Shown here piece by piece: positions 1 through 12,438 of a DNA stretch of 64,000 nt (the first letter of the stretch is position 1; each line of letters opens with the position of its first letter). The stretch spans positions 3,162,001 through 3,226,000 of the forward strand of contig JAHLEZ010000005.1 in assembly GCA_020726505.1 (NCBI GenBank), given 5' to 3'. Both the position numbers and the translations under genes were made by a program. Origin of the DNA: Leptodontidium sp. MPI-SDFR-AT-0119 (taxonomy: Eukaryota; Ascomycota; Leotiomycetes; Helotiales; Leptodontidiaceae). The notes below the pieces were generated by a model that saw nothing but the letters and a program-made list of their open reading frames with translations, had not been told where the DNA came from and made no database searches.

Positions 1-586
1 AGAAGATATTTCCCAAACAAGTGAGGGGGATGCGAGAATTATGTTTTTATTTCCCGGTGTGCAGGAGAAGAACATCATCAGCTCGAGATTATTCTATTCT
101 ACCTACCAAGACTAGAAACAGCAAGCAATCCGAACAGATGGCTCAGATGATCGACGTTTGTATGGTCCCGTTGCAAGCTTTGGCGAAGATACACAAGCTC
201 GGCTCAGGCTACACATACCCAATCAGGCCAAGGGGGAGATAGCTGCCGTCTAGTTGCTGTACTGTACTTTCCCCTCCGTAGCACTGGGCCTGTCCTGTCC
301 TGTCCTCCCCTACCTTTGCCCTCCCTTGCCTTGCATGAGCCTGGCCCATAGCTCACAAGTGGAGCGATGCGATGCGATGCAGTGCGGGCGAGATAAAGCT
401 CTAGCAGCTCATGGGCCGTGGCGAGACGTCGCCGATGATCTCGCGGCTTGACTTATAAAGTAAACAGCCTCCTCACTTCCTCTCTATTCTCAGAGCCGAA
501 TCGTCGACGGGAACACCCCTCTACAGTGCTCTGCTTCGTACTGTACCGTATTGAATCACGGCAGGCATCAGAGAGAGACTGTCAAG
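1..586. other. Upstream intergenic region
   Basis: I see no convincing gene here. Open frames in this stretch are short and read as chance. It holds a short tandem run of a GATGC-type pentamer near 364-384, C/T-rich stretches near 285-330, and the probable promoter and 5' UTR of the permease that follows. Confidence 0.5.
453..460 (+). promoter_or_regulatory. TATA-like box of the permease gene
   Basis: The sequence ttataaag lies about 127 nt before the chosen ATG at 587 and is followed by a pyrimidine-rich stretch (cctcctcacttcctctctat), a common layout for fungal promoters and transcription starts. No ATG occurs between it and the start codon. Inference from sequence only. Confidence 0.4.
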
Positions 587-2564
587 ATGGACTCACTCAA
601 GCCGATCAAGAGTAGCCACAGCGGCAAGAGACATCCCGACCCCCGCAAACCCTCTGTCACCACCATCCTACCCGATGGCGATTCCCCAAACTTGGAAGGC
701 CTCAGCGCCGACGAGGCGGCATTGGTAGCCCTCGGTTACAAGCAGGAGTTCAAGAGAGAGTTCTCGCTCTGGACGACCTTCTGCGTATCCTTTGCCGTGC
801 TGGGCCTCTTGCCTAGTTTCGCGAGTACGCTTTACTATGGTATGGGATATGCGGGCACGGGTGGCATGGTGTGGGGTTGGTTGATCAGTTGGTTCTTTAT
901 CCAGTGCGTAGCTATGGGTATGGCGGAGTTGTGTTCGAGTATGCCAACGAGGTATGTACAGTACACACACCCGACGGGGAGGCATGAGAAACAGAGCTAA
1001 GAGAGACTGAAAAAGCTAATAATTTGATAGTGGAGGTTTGTATTATGCAGCGGCCGTGTTAGCCCCTCCTGGATACGGACCATTCGCAGCTTGGGTGACC
1101 GGGTGGTCGAATTGGATTGTCCAAGTCACTGGAGCGCCTTCAGTTGACTATGCCCTTTCGGCTATGATCCTCGCCTCAGCATCCATCACACATCCATCAT
1201 ACGTGCCTAAAGACTGGCAAGTCTTCCTCCTCACAGTCCTTGTGATGATAATCCACGCCTGCATATCTAGTATGCCTACCCTTTGGATCGCCCGATTCAA
1301 CGCATACGGATCAACCATGAACATGATCTGTCTATTCATCGTTATCATCTTGATCCCAGCTTCCGTCACCGGATCGGACACACATCCCAAGTTCTTCCCC
1401 TCGAAGCAAGTCTGGTCTATCCAGAACGGGACAGATTGGCCTGATGGAGTAGCAGTTCTCATGTCCTTCATCGCCATCATCTGGACTATGTCCGGCTATG
1501 ACGCACCGTTCCATCTCTCAGAAGAATGCAGCAATGCCAGCATTGCCGCTCCCCGCGCTATAGTCATGACCTCAGGAGTAGGAGGTCTCGCAGGATGGGC
1601 CCTCCAACTCGTCGTAGCATACACGGTAGTCGACATCACAGAGGTGCTAGATTCCGATCTAGGCCAACCATGGGCATCCTACCTCATCGAAGTGATGCCC
1701 AAGAACACTGCTCTCGCCATCCTATCCATCACCATCGTTTGCGGCTTCTTCATGGGTCAAGGTTGCATGGTCGCCGCATCTCGAGTAACATTCGCCTACG
1801 CACGCGACGACTGCTTCCCCTTCTCCTCGTGGATTAAACGAGTTAACAAACACACCTACACGCCAGTCAACGCCGTGTGGTTCAACACCGTCATCGGCAT
1901 CCTCCTCCTCCTCCTCATCTTCGGTGGTACCGTGGCGATCGGTGCGATTTTCTCCGTCGGTGCTATCGCTGCCATGGTCGCTTTCACAATCCCCATCTTC
2001 ATCCGTGTCTTTTTCGTTGGTGATCGCTTCAGACGCGGACCCTGGCATCTGGGTAAATTCAGCAAGCCGATTGGGTGCTGTGCTTGTGCGTTTATCTTGG
2101 TTATGATGCCGATTCTGTGTTTCCCTTCTGTGAGGGGGAATGATTTGACGGCCGAGTTGATGAATTGGACAGTTGTTGTTTATGGTGGACCGTAAGTCCC
2201 CCCTTTCCCCTTCCGGGTTTCATTTGCTCCCAAGCGAGAGTGTGAGAGGGCAGCAGCTGACTGAGTAACAGAATGATAATGGTGACGATCTGGTGGTTCA
2301 TCTCAGCACACAAGTGGTTCAAAGGACCTAAGATCAACGTCGAGGTACGTTCTCTCCCTTTCCCCATTCACATCCCTATCACCGTCCCTGTCCACTCTAC
2401 TTCACAATCAGTAAACTAACATCCCTCCCCAGCATCACATGCTTGGCCGCGAAGAAGGCCTCGTAGAAGGCGTGGAAGGCAGCTCAGATAGCGAAACGCA
2501 TAGCTATCCCAGCAAGAAAGCGGAGCTGGCAGATGAACCTGTACCGACTACGGAGATCAAGTAG
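587..2564 (+). CDS. APC-family amino acid/GABA/choline-type permease
   Basis: The protein is a polytopic plasma-membrane (or organelle) transporter of the amino acid-polyamine-organocation family, closest in feel to fungal Uga4/Hnm1 permeases that import GABA, choline or related amines. Four exons join in frame: 587-951, 1031-2191, 2272-2344 and 2433-2564, giving 576 residues. The hydrophilic N-terminus is followed by the family's first helix (FCVSFAVLGLLPSFASTLYY) and the signature SMPTSGGLYYA, which spans the first intron. The SEECSNASIAAPRAI segment matches the conserved SEE..NAS..VPRA loop. About eleven to twelve hydrophobic helices are visible, and length fits the family. Introns are 79, 80 and 88 nt with GTATGT, GTAAGT and GTACGT donors. 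The start is the first ATG after the TATA-like box. Substrate cannot be told from sequence. Confidence 0.9.
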
Positions 2565-4534
2565 TCCGTTCGATTTCCGATTTCGATTCCGCATTTCGAT
2601 TTTGATGGATATACCTATCGTTTTATGTTCGTCAGATTTGATGTTTGGTTTTTGGATGGGTGGGGAAGGGGGGAGTGTTGATAATCTTACCTGAGTTTGG
2701 AGACGTCGGCAGTTGGCGTTGGTGGAGATTATTTGACAAAGATGTGAGATGAATTGAGATGATATGATACCAATTGCCTTTTTTTTGTTCTTGCTCATAT
2801 TCAGAGGAATGGCACGATCACCATACCAAAATCGAGGCTGATACCTAGGATGATACATGTGAATGGCTCCATGTTGTCGTCTTTTCTCCTGGAAGGACCG
2901 TCTTATGCATACGTGTGTGTGAACGAGAATGCAAATTAATATTGGAATGTCGACAACTTATGTTATCTTGTCTTGTCGTGTCGTAGCGAAGAAGAGAAGG
3001 AAGTAAAGAAGTAAAGAAAATCCCCCCTCCGCCGCGGTAAATCCCCCTTCATATCCGTGATATCGCCCTCCTCTGAGTCCCCCTCTCTCACACGAGACCA
3101 GATATAAACTCCCTCATTTCGTCACATCACATCACATCACAACACATCAAATGACTAACTCAAAACAGTGGGTCCGTTGCGGCATTTTCTGTTCATACCA
3201 TACTTACATCCTCTACATACAAAGCAAAAGGCAGAAGGCAAAAGGCAGAGGGCAGCACAGCCTCTTCCCCGCCTCCAATAAAGTGTAGTACGGAGTGTGG
3301 GGTATTTGGACTCGGGAATATTTAATCCCTCACCGCGAGATGCCAAGATATCAACAGGTAGCGCGATCAGCGGATACTATCTGTTCTGAAGAGGAGGGGA
3401 GAGCGGAGAGGTGAGAGGAGAGGATTTGTAGTATCTCGCTTAGCTGTATGTATTTTTCTGATCAAAAGGGGGCGGTGCAATGGAGGGGAAGGGATGTGAT
3501 GAGGCATTTTTCTACACCACGTCGTTACATGTACTGTACCGGTATTGTACAGTAAGTACAATTGGCGGGGTATTCCCTTTGTCTTTATATCTGTTTGTCT
3601 AGACTGTGAAAATCATTTAAGGTAGGTAAGGAAGGAAGGAGTAGTGTAAATGTAGGGTGGTGGATATGGGTGATTGATGGCGACGCTGGGAAAGGAAAGA
3701 TTATTGATTGAGAGTTGAGAAGTTGAGATGGAAAAATTGGGAGGGCAGGGGAGAGGAGAGAAGAGGTGAGATGAGGTTATGTTGATGACTATCTTTTTGG
3801 TGAGGGAGGAAGTTTGGGATTAGGTTGGGTAGGTATGAAGAGGGATTTTTGAATTACTGTTTGTTATTTTGAGGGGGGATAATGGAGCATGTATTTGGTT
3901 GTGGTAACTCTCGGGGCTTTGAGTTGAATATTCGTCCCTGTGGATACCAGTATTCGTTGGGGTATTGGAAAATGATGAAGGAGTTATGAGGAGATAGAAA
4001 AAGTGTTTTCTTTGGACTGAACAAGGGACGTTGGCCGATTGGTATTGAGTAGATTTGATATACAAGGCTGACTATGAACATTTGCGATTTAATCGAAGAA
4101 AACTGAGGTAGCGATTCGCCACAAGGTTGTTTTCATGCTCTTTTATTTAGAAGGAGCTTATTATAGATTTTGAGACAACTTTTCTCGAGCCTCTGCTTTC
4201 GAATGCTGAATTCAAGCAACTGTCTTGAGGATAGAATTGAAGAGTAAACATAAATTTAGAGTTTTTCAGTAATTGGTACATCGTGCACAATCTTAGCCAA
4301 AAAATGGTCATATTGGAAAAAGTATCAATCAGACATCCTCAGTTCCAAGTTGTAACAGCCCTGCAGACAAGGCTGATGCCAAGAACTCAATCTGGCTGAA
4401 TCTTAGCGAGTAGGGGTTCAAAGTCAAAGTCTCAACATCAAGGACAACTTCCTCCTTGCAGTACAGAACAGAACAGCATTCCAAGGGCCCCAAATATCAA
4501 TGAAGTGAAGATTTACAAGACACATTCCCCAACC
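2565..4534. other. Intergenic region with low-complexity tracts
   Basis: No supportable gene. The stretch has a tandem CACAT/CACAA run around 3122-3148, an AGGCARA-type purine repeat around 3228-3256, and long G/A-rich tracts at about 3395-3425 and 3620-3800. These produce spurious minus-strand open frames. It must contain the permease terminator and the promoter of the phosphodiesterase gene, but I cannot place either. Confidence 0.5.
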
Positions 4535-6993
4535 ATGGCACCGCCACCCTCAAAACGCGACGCATCTCTCCTCTCCCCCTCGCATTACGACGACGATGCA
4601 TCAAGCATCCACAGCGAACGCAGCGACCAGGACAGCGACAGTGAAGACGACGAGGTCCTGATGGGCGCGCGGACGAGCGCAGATATTCGCGCACACGACC
4701 GAAGCGTACTGCTCGAAGAGGAAGAGAGGGATAAACTTCTCGAGGATAGTAGACGGCGGGGTCGACGTGGGAGTGCGCTGGCCGCGATGCGGAATCCGCT
4801 GAAAGGGCTGTTCTCGAAGAGTTATGCGGAATTGCCTATGGTAGCGTCCGGTGCCGGGGCGGAGAGGGAGATGGAGGAGGTTAAGGGTGGGTCGGTGAGG
4901 GATGTTAAGAGGCAGAGGAGGAGGGAGAGGAGGAGTAAGAAGAAAGCGAGGTTACTGGGTGACGCGGAACGGGGTGAGGATGGGCAGTTGATGTATGAGA
5001 TGGAGGAGGGCGGGTTGAAGGAAGGCAGTATAACGGGTGCGAGCAGCGAGACTGAAGGGAGTGATGAGATCGATCGACGTGGATTGAGAGGGCTACATGA
5101 TGATAAGATCAAGAGGAGGAGGAGTTGGCGGAGATGGTGTTTCATCCACTTGTTGATTGCAGTTGGTTTCTCGATATTGGTCCTGGGAGCGTGGAAACTC
5201 TCATTACATCGGAAAAGTGCTGTACCGATCCAGGCCATGCTCAGCAATGGTTCGGCAATATTTGCGCCTACGACGATTCTGATAAGTCTAGATGGGTTTC
5301 GGGCTGATTTCTTGAGGAGAGGGATTACGCCCAAATTGAATGCCTTTGTTAAGGAAGGTGTCTCGCCGATTTATATGAATCCTAGCTTCCCCTCGGTCAC
5401 ATTCCCGAATCACTATACCCTTGTCACTGGTCTCTATCCCGAGTCGCATGGTGTTGTTGGGAATACGTTCTGGGATGCAGATTTGAAGGAGGAGTTCTAC
5501 TACACGCATGCCGATGCCATGCAGCCGAAGTGGTGGGGTGGAGAACCTCTATGGGTGACTGCCGAGAGCCAAGGGATCAGAACTGCGATCCACATGTGGC
5601 CAGGAAGTGAAGCACATATCATGGATGTAGAGCCTGCTTTCTTGGACAAATTCAATGGACAGGAACCGCTGGGTAACAAGGTTCGCAGGATTCTGGAACT
5701 ACTGGACAAGCCTGGGCAAGAAAACCAATTGGCTGAAGTTGTTGACATGAGACCTCAGCTAATTGCTGCGTATGTCCCGAATGTCGATTCGGATGGCCAT
5801 CGATATGGGCCAAATAGCACCGAGATTCGGGTGACAATCAACGATGTTGATACTATGTTGGATCATTTGTTCAAGGGACTTGAGGCGAGAAATTTAACAA
5901 ATATCGTTAATGTGGTAGTCGTCTCGGATCATGGCATGGCTACTACTGATATCTCCCGCCTGATTCAACTAGAGAGTCTCATCGACACGAGCCTGATCGA
6001 ACACATTGATGGATGGCCTCTGTACGGTCTCCGCCCAAAGAACCCGGCCGACCTCCACTCCCTCTACGACACGCTCCAAAAACAAGCGTCAACCAATCCC
6101 GGTTTTGAGGTCTATCTCCGGGATGAAAACATGCCTGAGAGATACCACTTCTCGAAGAACAAGCGCATTGCTCCTCTGTGGATTGTGCCGACAACTGGCT
6201 GGGCTATCGTCACCAAAGACGAGTTCAATGTCGCAGCAGGTCTTGAGCAAGGGCTTACTTACAGTCCACGAGGCCTGCACGGTTATGACCATGAGCATCC
6301 ATTAATGAGAGCTATCTTCATTGCCCGAGGGCCAGCTTTTCCACACGCTCCAAATAGTCGCGTCGAGCCATTCCGTAAGTCTACTCGGTAACTCAACCCA
6401 AAGAACGCAGCTGACGATGTGCAGAAAATATCGAAGTCTACAACATCGTCTGCGACTCCCTGAATATCGTCCCAAAACCTAACAATGGAACGATCCGTCT
6501 CCCTCTAAAACCAGTCGGGGTACACACCCCCGAAACATCTCTCGACGAACCCAGCGACCCCGAACCATCGCCAAGTGCAGTACCAACCCCATCATCAGAA
6601 GTTGTACAATCGCAATCGCAATCGCAAGTCGCCAGTCCTATCTCAGCAACTTCTCCCCCGTCCCCAGAATCCACATCACCAACCACTTCAATCCCCTCCT
6701 CCATCCCGGAACCCGCCCCCGACGCCGTGATATCCATCTCCCCCATCGAAGCCAGTTCCGCCGCCGACCCAGAAGAGCTCTCTCCGGCGCTCGTCGGCGT
6801 CGATCCGCCTGAGCCTGAACCGGAGAGGCCTGTCGTGCCAGACGAGAGCGAAATGACTGATGAGGAGAAGGATTTCTGGGCATGGTTCAAGTCGAGGCTG
6901 GATAAAGTCAAGGGGTGGTTTGGAGGTTTGGTTAAGGGCGAGGGTGACGGTGAAGGCGGCGGGGATGCTGGGAAGGAGGGTGAGGGTGCGTAG
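4535..6993 (+). CDS. Ectonucleotide pyrophosphatase/phosphodiesterase (NPP type)
   Basis: Type I phosphodiesterase/nucleotide pyrophosphatase, related to yeast Npp1/Npp2, which hydrolyses extracellular nucleotides and sugar nucleotides and helps phosphate scavenging. Exons 4535-6374 and 6425-6993 give 802 residues; the join creates PFQNIEVY, as in the family. The N-terminal ~200 residues are acidic, Ser/Arg-rich and probably cytosolic. One membrane anchor lies at about 201-223 (FIHLLIAVGFSILVLGAW). The catalytic domain follows: SLDGF with metal-binding Asp253, SVTFPNHYTL with nucleophile Thr289, the GLYPESHG loop, and VSDHGM with Asp465/His466. The tail after the intron is Pro/Ser/Glu-rich with a QSQSQS run and ends in a tryptophan-rich amphipathic segment (FWAWFKSRLDKVKGWF). 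The start ATG has a good context (aaccATGG). An upstream GTG in frame was not used. Confidence 0.9.
6604..6630 (+). repeat. CAATCG hexamer repeat in the NPP tail
   Basis: Three to four copies of CAATCG in frame encode the Gln-Ser run in the disordered C-terminal tail of the phosphodiesterase. Copy changes would stay in frame and only lengthen or shorten the tail. Confidence 0.7.
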
Positions 6994-7922
6994 AGTGTAA
7001 ATGGTATTGTGTAAGATTTTTTAGCGGGGTTTCTACCTTAGCCATGAGCCTGAACTTGGGACTTGGGTTGATTGGCGTTTTGGGATTTTGGTTGGGATGG
7101 GATTTATTTTCGTACTTGATTCCCCGTATTATTAGATCAGATCTTGCTTCCTTTATTTCAATGATATCTGTTTGTTGACTTCAGCTCTAGATTCTGGACT
7201 TTAGGTTGATTAGTAACTTTATCCATGTCTTTTTCGTTTGTAATCCATTGCTATCGTGACTACCTCAATCCGTAGTTTTGATCTTTCATGGACTATACTT
7301 ACCGTGATGCTGGTCTCGGAGAAAGTGACAAGTGACATGGAAGTTATCTTGGGTCCCAGACTTGGGCTTGCATCGCTCGCGAATGAATGTTCGTATCAGG
7401 TTTGCGCGGTTTACAACATCTGAAGAAACTCACCTGGACTAGAGGGCATCGAAATTTTGAGAAGAGAAGATGGTTGTCTGTATTTTGTCCATGCGATCTA
7501 GACAACCAGAAAGCGACAACGACCTCGGGTAAAGCATGTTTTTGCGGACGCTCGCTTAACCCCTTTCAGCGCCAAGCAAAACCCGACTCCCATCGTCTCT
7601 TGCAAAGTACAGTACCTAAAACTGCTTGCCCGGTAAATTCCAGGAATAGCATGTTCATCAATGATAGAAATGTTGGCGTTAAGGAAGGTTCAGTATTGGC
7701 AGACGCATGGGTTACTTGGCGTTCTTTTGGAATTTCTGCGCGGAAGTTTGATAGAGGGGGCGGTGACATCAGCATATCAAGTATTGGTGAATTGGGGGGT
7801 ATAAACTCTGGATTGTATCCTGGCTTTTATGTGTAGATGTAGATGAGTAAGTTGGTTGGTTTGAAAGCAGGGTATGCGATATGGAGAAACAAACATACAC
7901 GAGAGAGGAGTACATACACTAG
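6994..7922. other. Intergenic left flank of the transposon island
   Basis: No recognisable gene. An open frame at 7387-7836 exists but shows no domain, no intron logic and no family resemblance. The end of this stretch (about 7840-7922) was contiguous with position 30397 before element A inserted. It may contain the lost 5' part of the membrane-protein gene whose 3' exon is at 30417. Confidence 0.5.
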
Positions 7923-8055
7923 TGTGGAGGGCTCTTACTTATCTAGGGGTAGTGGCGCACGGACTAGGGCGTTGAGCCTTTATTCTTAGCTGTAGCCTCA
8001 TCCTACCTAGAGAATACAATAACGCATTCACGGTTCTAGAATATTGAGTTTCTTT
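7923..8055 (+). repeat. 5' LTR of element A
   Basis: It matches 30259-30391 base for base except three C-to-T differences: one where T precedes A in a CpT context and two of the CpA-to-TpA type. It starts tgtggagggc and ends gagtttcttt. Confidence 0.85.
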
Positions 8056-9253
8056 AGTGAGCCACGTAGGGGACTATAAAGATCTCTATAGAGAGTTCTG
8101 AGTCTCTAGTTCTTCTTTTCTTTTGATCAGTCTACATCTTCTAACGAAAGAAAACCTCAGCAGTTTAAAGCCTCACGCTCCGGGCGCACTAAACCTCGTC
8201 CTTACCTTAGAACATCGGCCTTCACGACCTAGTCTATAACACTTCGAAAGATTTCAACCAACCTCAATCTATAGCGTCCCAAACTAACCCTAAGAAGAAA
8301 TACAACCTCTAGAAGTCTATTATAAGTCTAAGAGACTAAAAGGGTTAATATTAAGGCAGACACTATTAAGTGCTAAATTCACGGAAGGCGGATCTAATAT
8401 TAAGTAAATGACATCACGGGGTTTATCTAAGCCGGAAGGAACACCTACTTACCTTACTATAACCCCTTACGTCTAATCTAAAAGAGACTAGAATATCATT
8501 AGTAATCTACACCTTAATTAAAAAACTATCTAAACTACTTAAGAAGTATTTAATATTAAGACTTACTATATCTAAACATTACGCCTTATCTTGTAATAAG
8601 CCTTAAGTAGAGAAATCTGACGAGGAGTTACACCGGTACTAGCGACCCTAAGTCCCGTAAAACTAGAAGTAAAAGCTATACAATAGAAATTAATAAAAAC
8701 AAGTATCTTAGATTTATCCTCACGAACTAATATAGACTTAACCTACGTTAAACCTAGCTCAACAAGCGGAGCCACATACTCTAAAGAACTAAATCAAGAG
8801 TAACAGGGATTAATAAAGTAAATGTTCAAGAAGTAAAAGACAACTAAGTTACCTAATAACAGCCCCGAGCATACTCCGCTATCTGAGTCGACAGAGCCAG
8901 AAGCTTAATATACCTCAACGCTAAAGTCAGGCACGTTTAATACAACGGAAGGAGAATAAACCTAACTATCTAAAGTTTAGTAATACGAAGTTCAGCTAAG
9001 TTATCCTAATAACTAAGAAGACTACTCCCCCATTATAGACTAGTTCAGCCAAGAAGCTAACTAATATACCTCAAGCCCTACTAGTATAAACTAAGTAACT
9101 TAACGAACCTCTAACTAAATCTAAGAAGATCAAGACACCTCAGAATTAGACTTAAAATATTTAAGACTAATTAAAGATCTCATTTAAAAAGTAATATATA
9201 TCCTAAGCTTAGCGAATTTAACTATTACAGAGTCTACTATTAAACCTCACACA

Positions 9254-10700
9254 ATGACTTCTACTAAGATGCCTCGGTTTGACCGATACAAAGACTATAA
9301 CAGCGAGATGTCTACGGAATTGTAGCTAGATCGCCTCGACTATGACTTTGAGGTCGATAAGTAGACTTCTCCTTCTACACTAATATACTTTAGAGCCATC
9401 TTAATCTTACTTAAAGGAGATATATTAAGACGTTTCAGAGTAAACCTAAGAATGAAGTTAATCATAGTAAACCGCGTAACAGTTACTATAAAAGAGAAGG
9501 CAAAAGTTATTAAATAACTTAAGATTTAATACTTAAACGACAATACTTTAATTAAAGAACTAGACGTTATAACTAAAGTTTCTAATCTACTTTAAGGAGA
9601 GTCCGAGAACTTAGTCTCTTATTACTCTAGAATAGTTATTCTTCTCAAGCGTACTAGAGGAAAAGATTTAGAGAAGACTATAATAAATAAACTTAGCCTA
9701 ATACAAAAAGATTCTAATCGATACATCTTGACCTCTATCACTTCGGCATTTATTAGAAGAGTACAAGATAACAAGCTCAGATCTTATACTTTAACTAATA
9801 ATGTTCTCTTAATCTTATACTTATAAAAGACCTACGAGATTCTCTACCTGTCATAGTAAACTATTAAGGTTTAAGAAAAGATTAAAGCAGACATCGAGAT
9901 GCGTCGATATTATAAACGCCTAGAGTAGTATATTAAAGCACATGTAGGAGTCCTAGCTTATGTAGCCCTCGCTATGTAGAATAATCGTATTTATATTATT
10001 TAGCAACCACTTACTTAAGCTTTGTCTTAGGCACTGCCCCCAGCAGCTCCAACGAAACCAACTATAACTCCCCAGATAATAGCTCCGGCTTAACTAGCTA
10101 CTAATTAAACCGCCCCAGGTTCTACGGCACAATATTAACTAAGAGGAAGACTAAGCTTTCCCCAGAATTCTATTTATAGACCTAACTACTAACGTAATAA
10201 TACTTACTAACTACTAAGAGGCACAACTAGTAATTACCCTCCTATCTATCCAGCGAAACTTTCCTTAAATCCCTTTATTAATAGATCTATGACTTATAAC
10301 AAGTAAAGAGATAGTCTCCTTTATATAAACTATAGAGTCTACGGGCACATAAAGTTCTAATACTCTAATACTGCCTTACTATTCTAAGAATAAGCTTACT
10401 TTAAAAATATTATCTTCTTAACTTTAACAGTTATTGCCTATTATATAGAGCTCTAGTCAAAGTTAAGAAATGAAGTTAGCCAAGAGGCTTATAAAAGAGA
10501 TTACTTACTATTTAGAATTCACAAACTAAACGCTAATTAAACTACTAGAACCCTTAGCTCTAGTATAAGCTTAATATCGTCTAGAACAAGTACACTAGCC
10601 TCAACACTATAAGAGAGCGTATCGCTTAATTAGTTCGTGTAGTCCAAGAAAGTCACCGTTAAGCCACAAGAGGATATAGATATAAAGGCTCTACTCGGCG
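9254..10700 (+). pseudogene. Element A gag remnant with decayed zinc knuckle
   Basis: From the ATG at 9254 the frame reads MTSTKMPRFDRYKDYNSEM and then meets TAG and TAA stops in positions where CAG/CAA would be expected. Around 10318-10362 the frame reads YINYRVYGHIKF, a CCHC knuckle in which cysteine codons have become tyrosine codons by TGT-to-TAT. This is the capsid/nucleocapsid gene of a Gypsy element; no function can remain. Confidence 0.6.
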
Positions 10701-11089
10701 TAATAGAGAACTTTTAATACTACTCTACGAGTAGCCCAAGTCTAAAGGAGTTAGAGCGAGATAAGACAGCTCCTCTAGTTAACTCATTCATAGTATCTAG
10801 AGCCAAGAAGAGAGTTTAAATTCAGTCATCGACTAATAAAGACTAACTAGTTAAGCCTAAGAGAGTAAACAATAACAACTAAGCTATTAATGAGGAGGCT
10901 AAGGCTAAGGAGGGAGAGAAGAAGTTAAGGCAACTCTGTGAGATTATAGGCCGTGAGGGATTAAGTCCAATTAACTACAGAGAGCTAGCTTCGCGCATTA
11001 ATGTGCCCTTAAATCTACTTAAGTTATATTAACTGTCTCCGGAGGTGTCTAAGTAATTCCGTAAGTTGTCAACTCGCAAGAACTAAAAG

Positions 11090-11640
11090 AGGGGAAAGAA
11101 GTAGAACCTACTATCTAAAGATAGACTATCTGTTTTAAGTATAACAGCTACAGTATTAGTAGTAGTTATGGGAGCTAAGCTAACTCAAATTACATTACGT
11201 ATTTACCTTAACAATAAGGCCTAGAAGATTCTAACCTTAATTAAGGTCATTAAGAAAGGAAAGGCCACTATAGTAGATTTGCCTATTAAAATGTGCGCGT
11301 CTGACTAAGGAAGTGACATAATTATTATAACACTAGCTTTACAGTAGAAGCTAAGGCTAAGAACATCAACTCTTAACTCTCGGGGATTCTCAAGTGTCAG
11401 TTATAGAACGGCTAATAGAGTAATATATAAGCTAGAACACTTTATAGAGTTTGAGATAAGTGTAAAGGGGATTTAGAGAAAGGTACACGCCTTCGTCTAT
11501 ATATTAACTAGACCAAGAGACACAGAGTTGAGCCTACTTCTCGGACTGCCTTGGCTTCACGTAATTGACGCCAAGTTTGATATTCAGAAAAACACGCTTA
11601 CGATCAGAGGAAACTGCCCTTAAGAGAAGGCAATTACTTT
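11090..11640 (+). pseudogene. Element A aspartic protease (retropepsin) remnant
   Basis: The plus frame contains CASDQGSDIIII, matching the catalytic D-x-G-S-D loop of Gypsy retropepsins. About 65 codons later comes LLLGLPWLHVIDAKFDI, the usual GLPWL..x.A..D hallmark of fungal elements. The coding line runs on to within ~70 bp of element B's insertion and resumes after 25953, so the protease and reverse transcriptase halves were one polyprotein. Confidence 0.7.
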
Positions 11641-11715
11641 ATAAGGACCCCTGTTTATACCTTCTAATTAGCTAAACTTAGTACTCTACCCTAAGGTTCC
11701 TTCTTAACGCGACAT

Positions 11716-12015
11716 TATTACGACCTACGATGCGCCTCGCATTCTAACCGACACGGGCTCGTAGCATCGCTGGCTATGCGACGGCGCTAAGCCTAATAGG
11801 GAAGACTTAGTAGCGAGCCTACGACATATAGATAAATGGCCCTCGACTACACTAGGCCCTATTAAGAGGCTCCTTTATATATTTATACTCGAGCTCCCCC
11901 TTATAGAGAGCTCTCCTTTCCTCCTTGTCTTTTCTTCTTAATTCTAAGCGTAGCCTTAAGTCTAAATACAAAGCTTAAGTCAACTCGCCGTATTAACCTT
12001 TAGCCAGCCGTAATA
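11716..12015 (+). repeat. 5' LTR of element B
   Basis: The 300-bp direct repeat of 25649-25948 starts tattacgacc and ends ccgtaata. The ends are the RIP-altered forms of a TG...CA pair. Confidence 0.92.
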
Positions 12016-12253
12016 TAAGAAAAGACTAATACCCCTTCACTATAAAGCGTTATATCTCACTTAGTCTTGCGCCTTATCGACCTACCCTTATAACAAGTTA
12101 ATAACGAGCCTTAATACCTTAGCCTATTTAACAAATAAGCACCTCTCTGCCCTCGTAGTAGACTATCTTAGAGAAAGTTAAATATTCTCTCGCGTTTAAC
12201 TTACTTTACCGTAACTTAACGCGCGCTACTATTTCGAACGTATATTTAATTAA

Positions 12254-12438
12254 TGTGGTGCAGAAGTGGAGTAGAGCCTTGCGATCAACGTAGGGAGAAT
12301 TGAAGTGGTTGATTGTTCTCTAGAATACATGAGGAAATTAGGGGAACACGTTATTCTCCTAAAAGTAGTATAACGTGGCAGAAACTATATTTAGTGTAGC
12401 GCGCAGCTAACCGAGCATTAGCCCGTGCCTGTACGACA
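12254..12438 (-). repeat. LTR of element C (3' LTR in element orientation)
   Basis: The 185-bp direct repeat of 19706-19890 starts tgtggtgcag and ends ctgtacgaca in plus orientation. Confidence 0.92.

Noticed and set aside
7387..7836. 149-codon open frame left of the transposon island
   Set aside because: No domain, odd composition, no sensible link in frame to the 3' exon at 30417, and a nearby antisense frame is equally open.
7843..7871. Short ATG exon that might splice across the element to 30417
   Set aside because: With the GTATGC donor at 7872 the joined frame meets a stop at once (phase 2 against the required phase 0).
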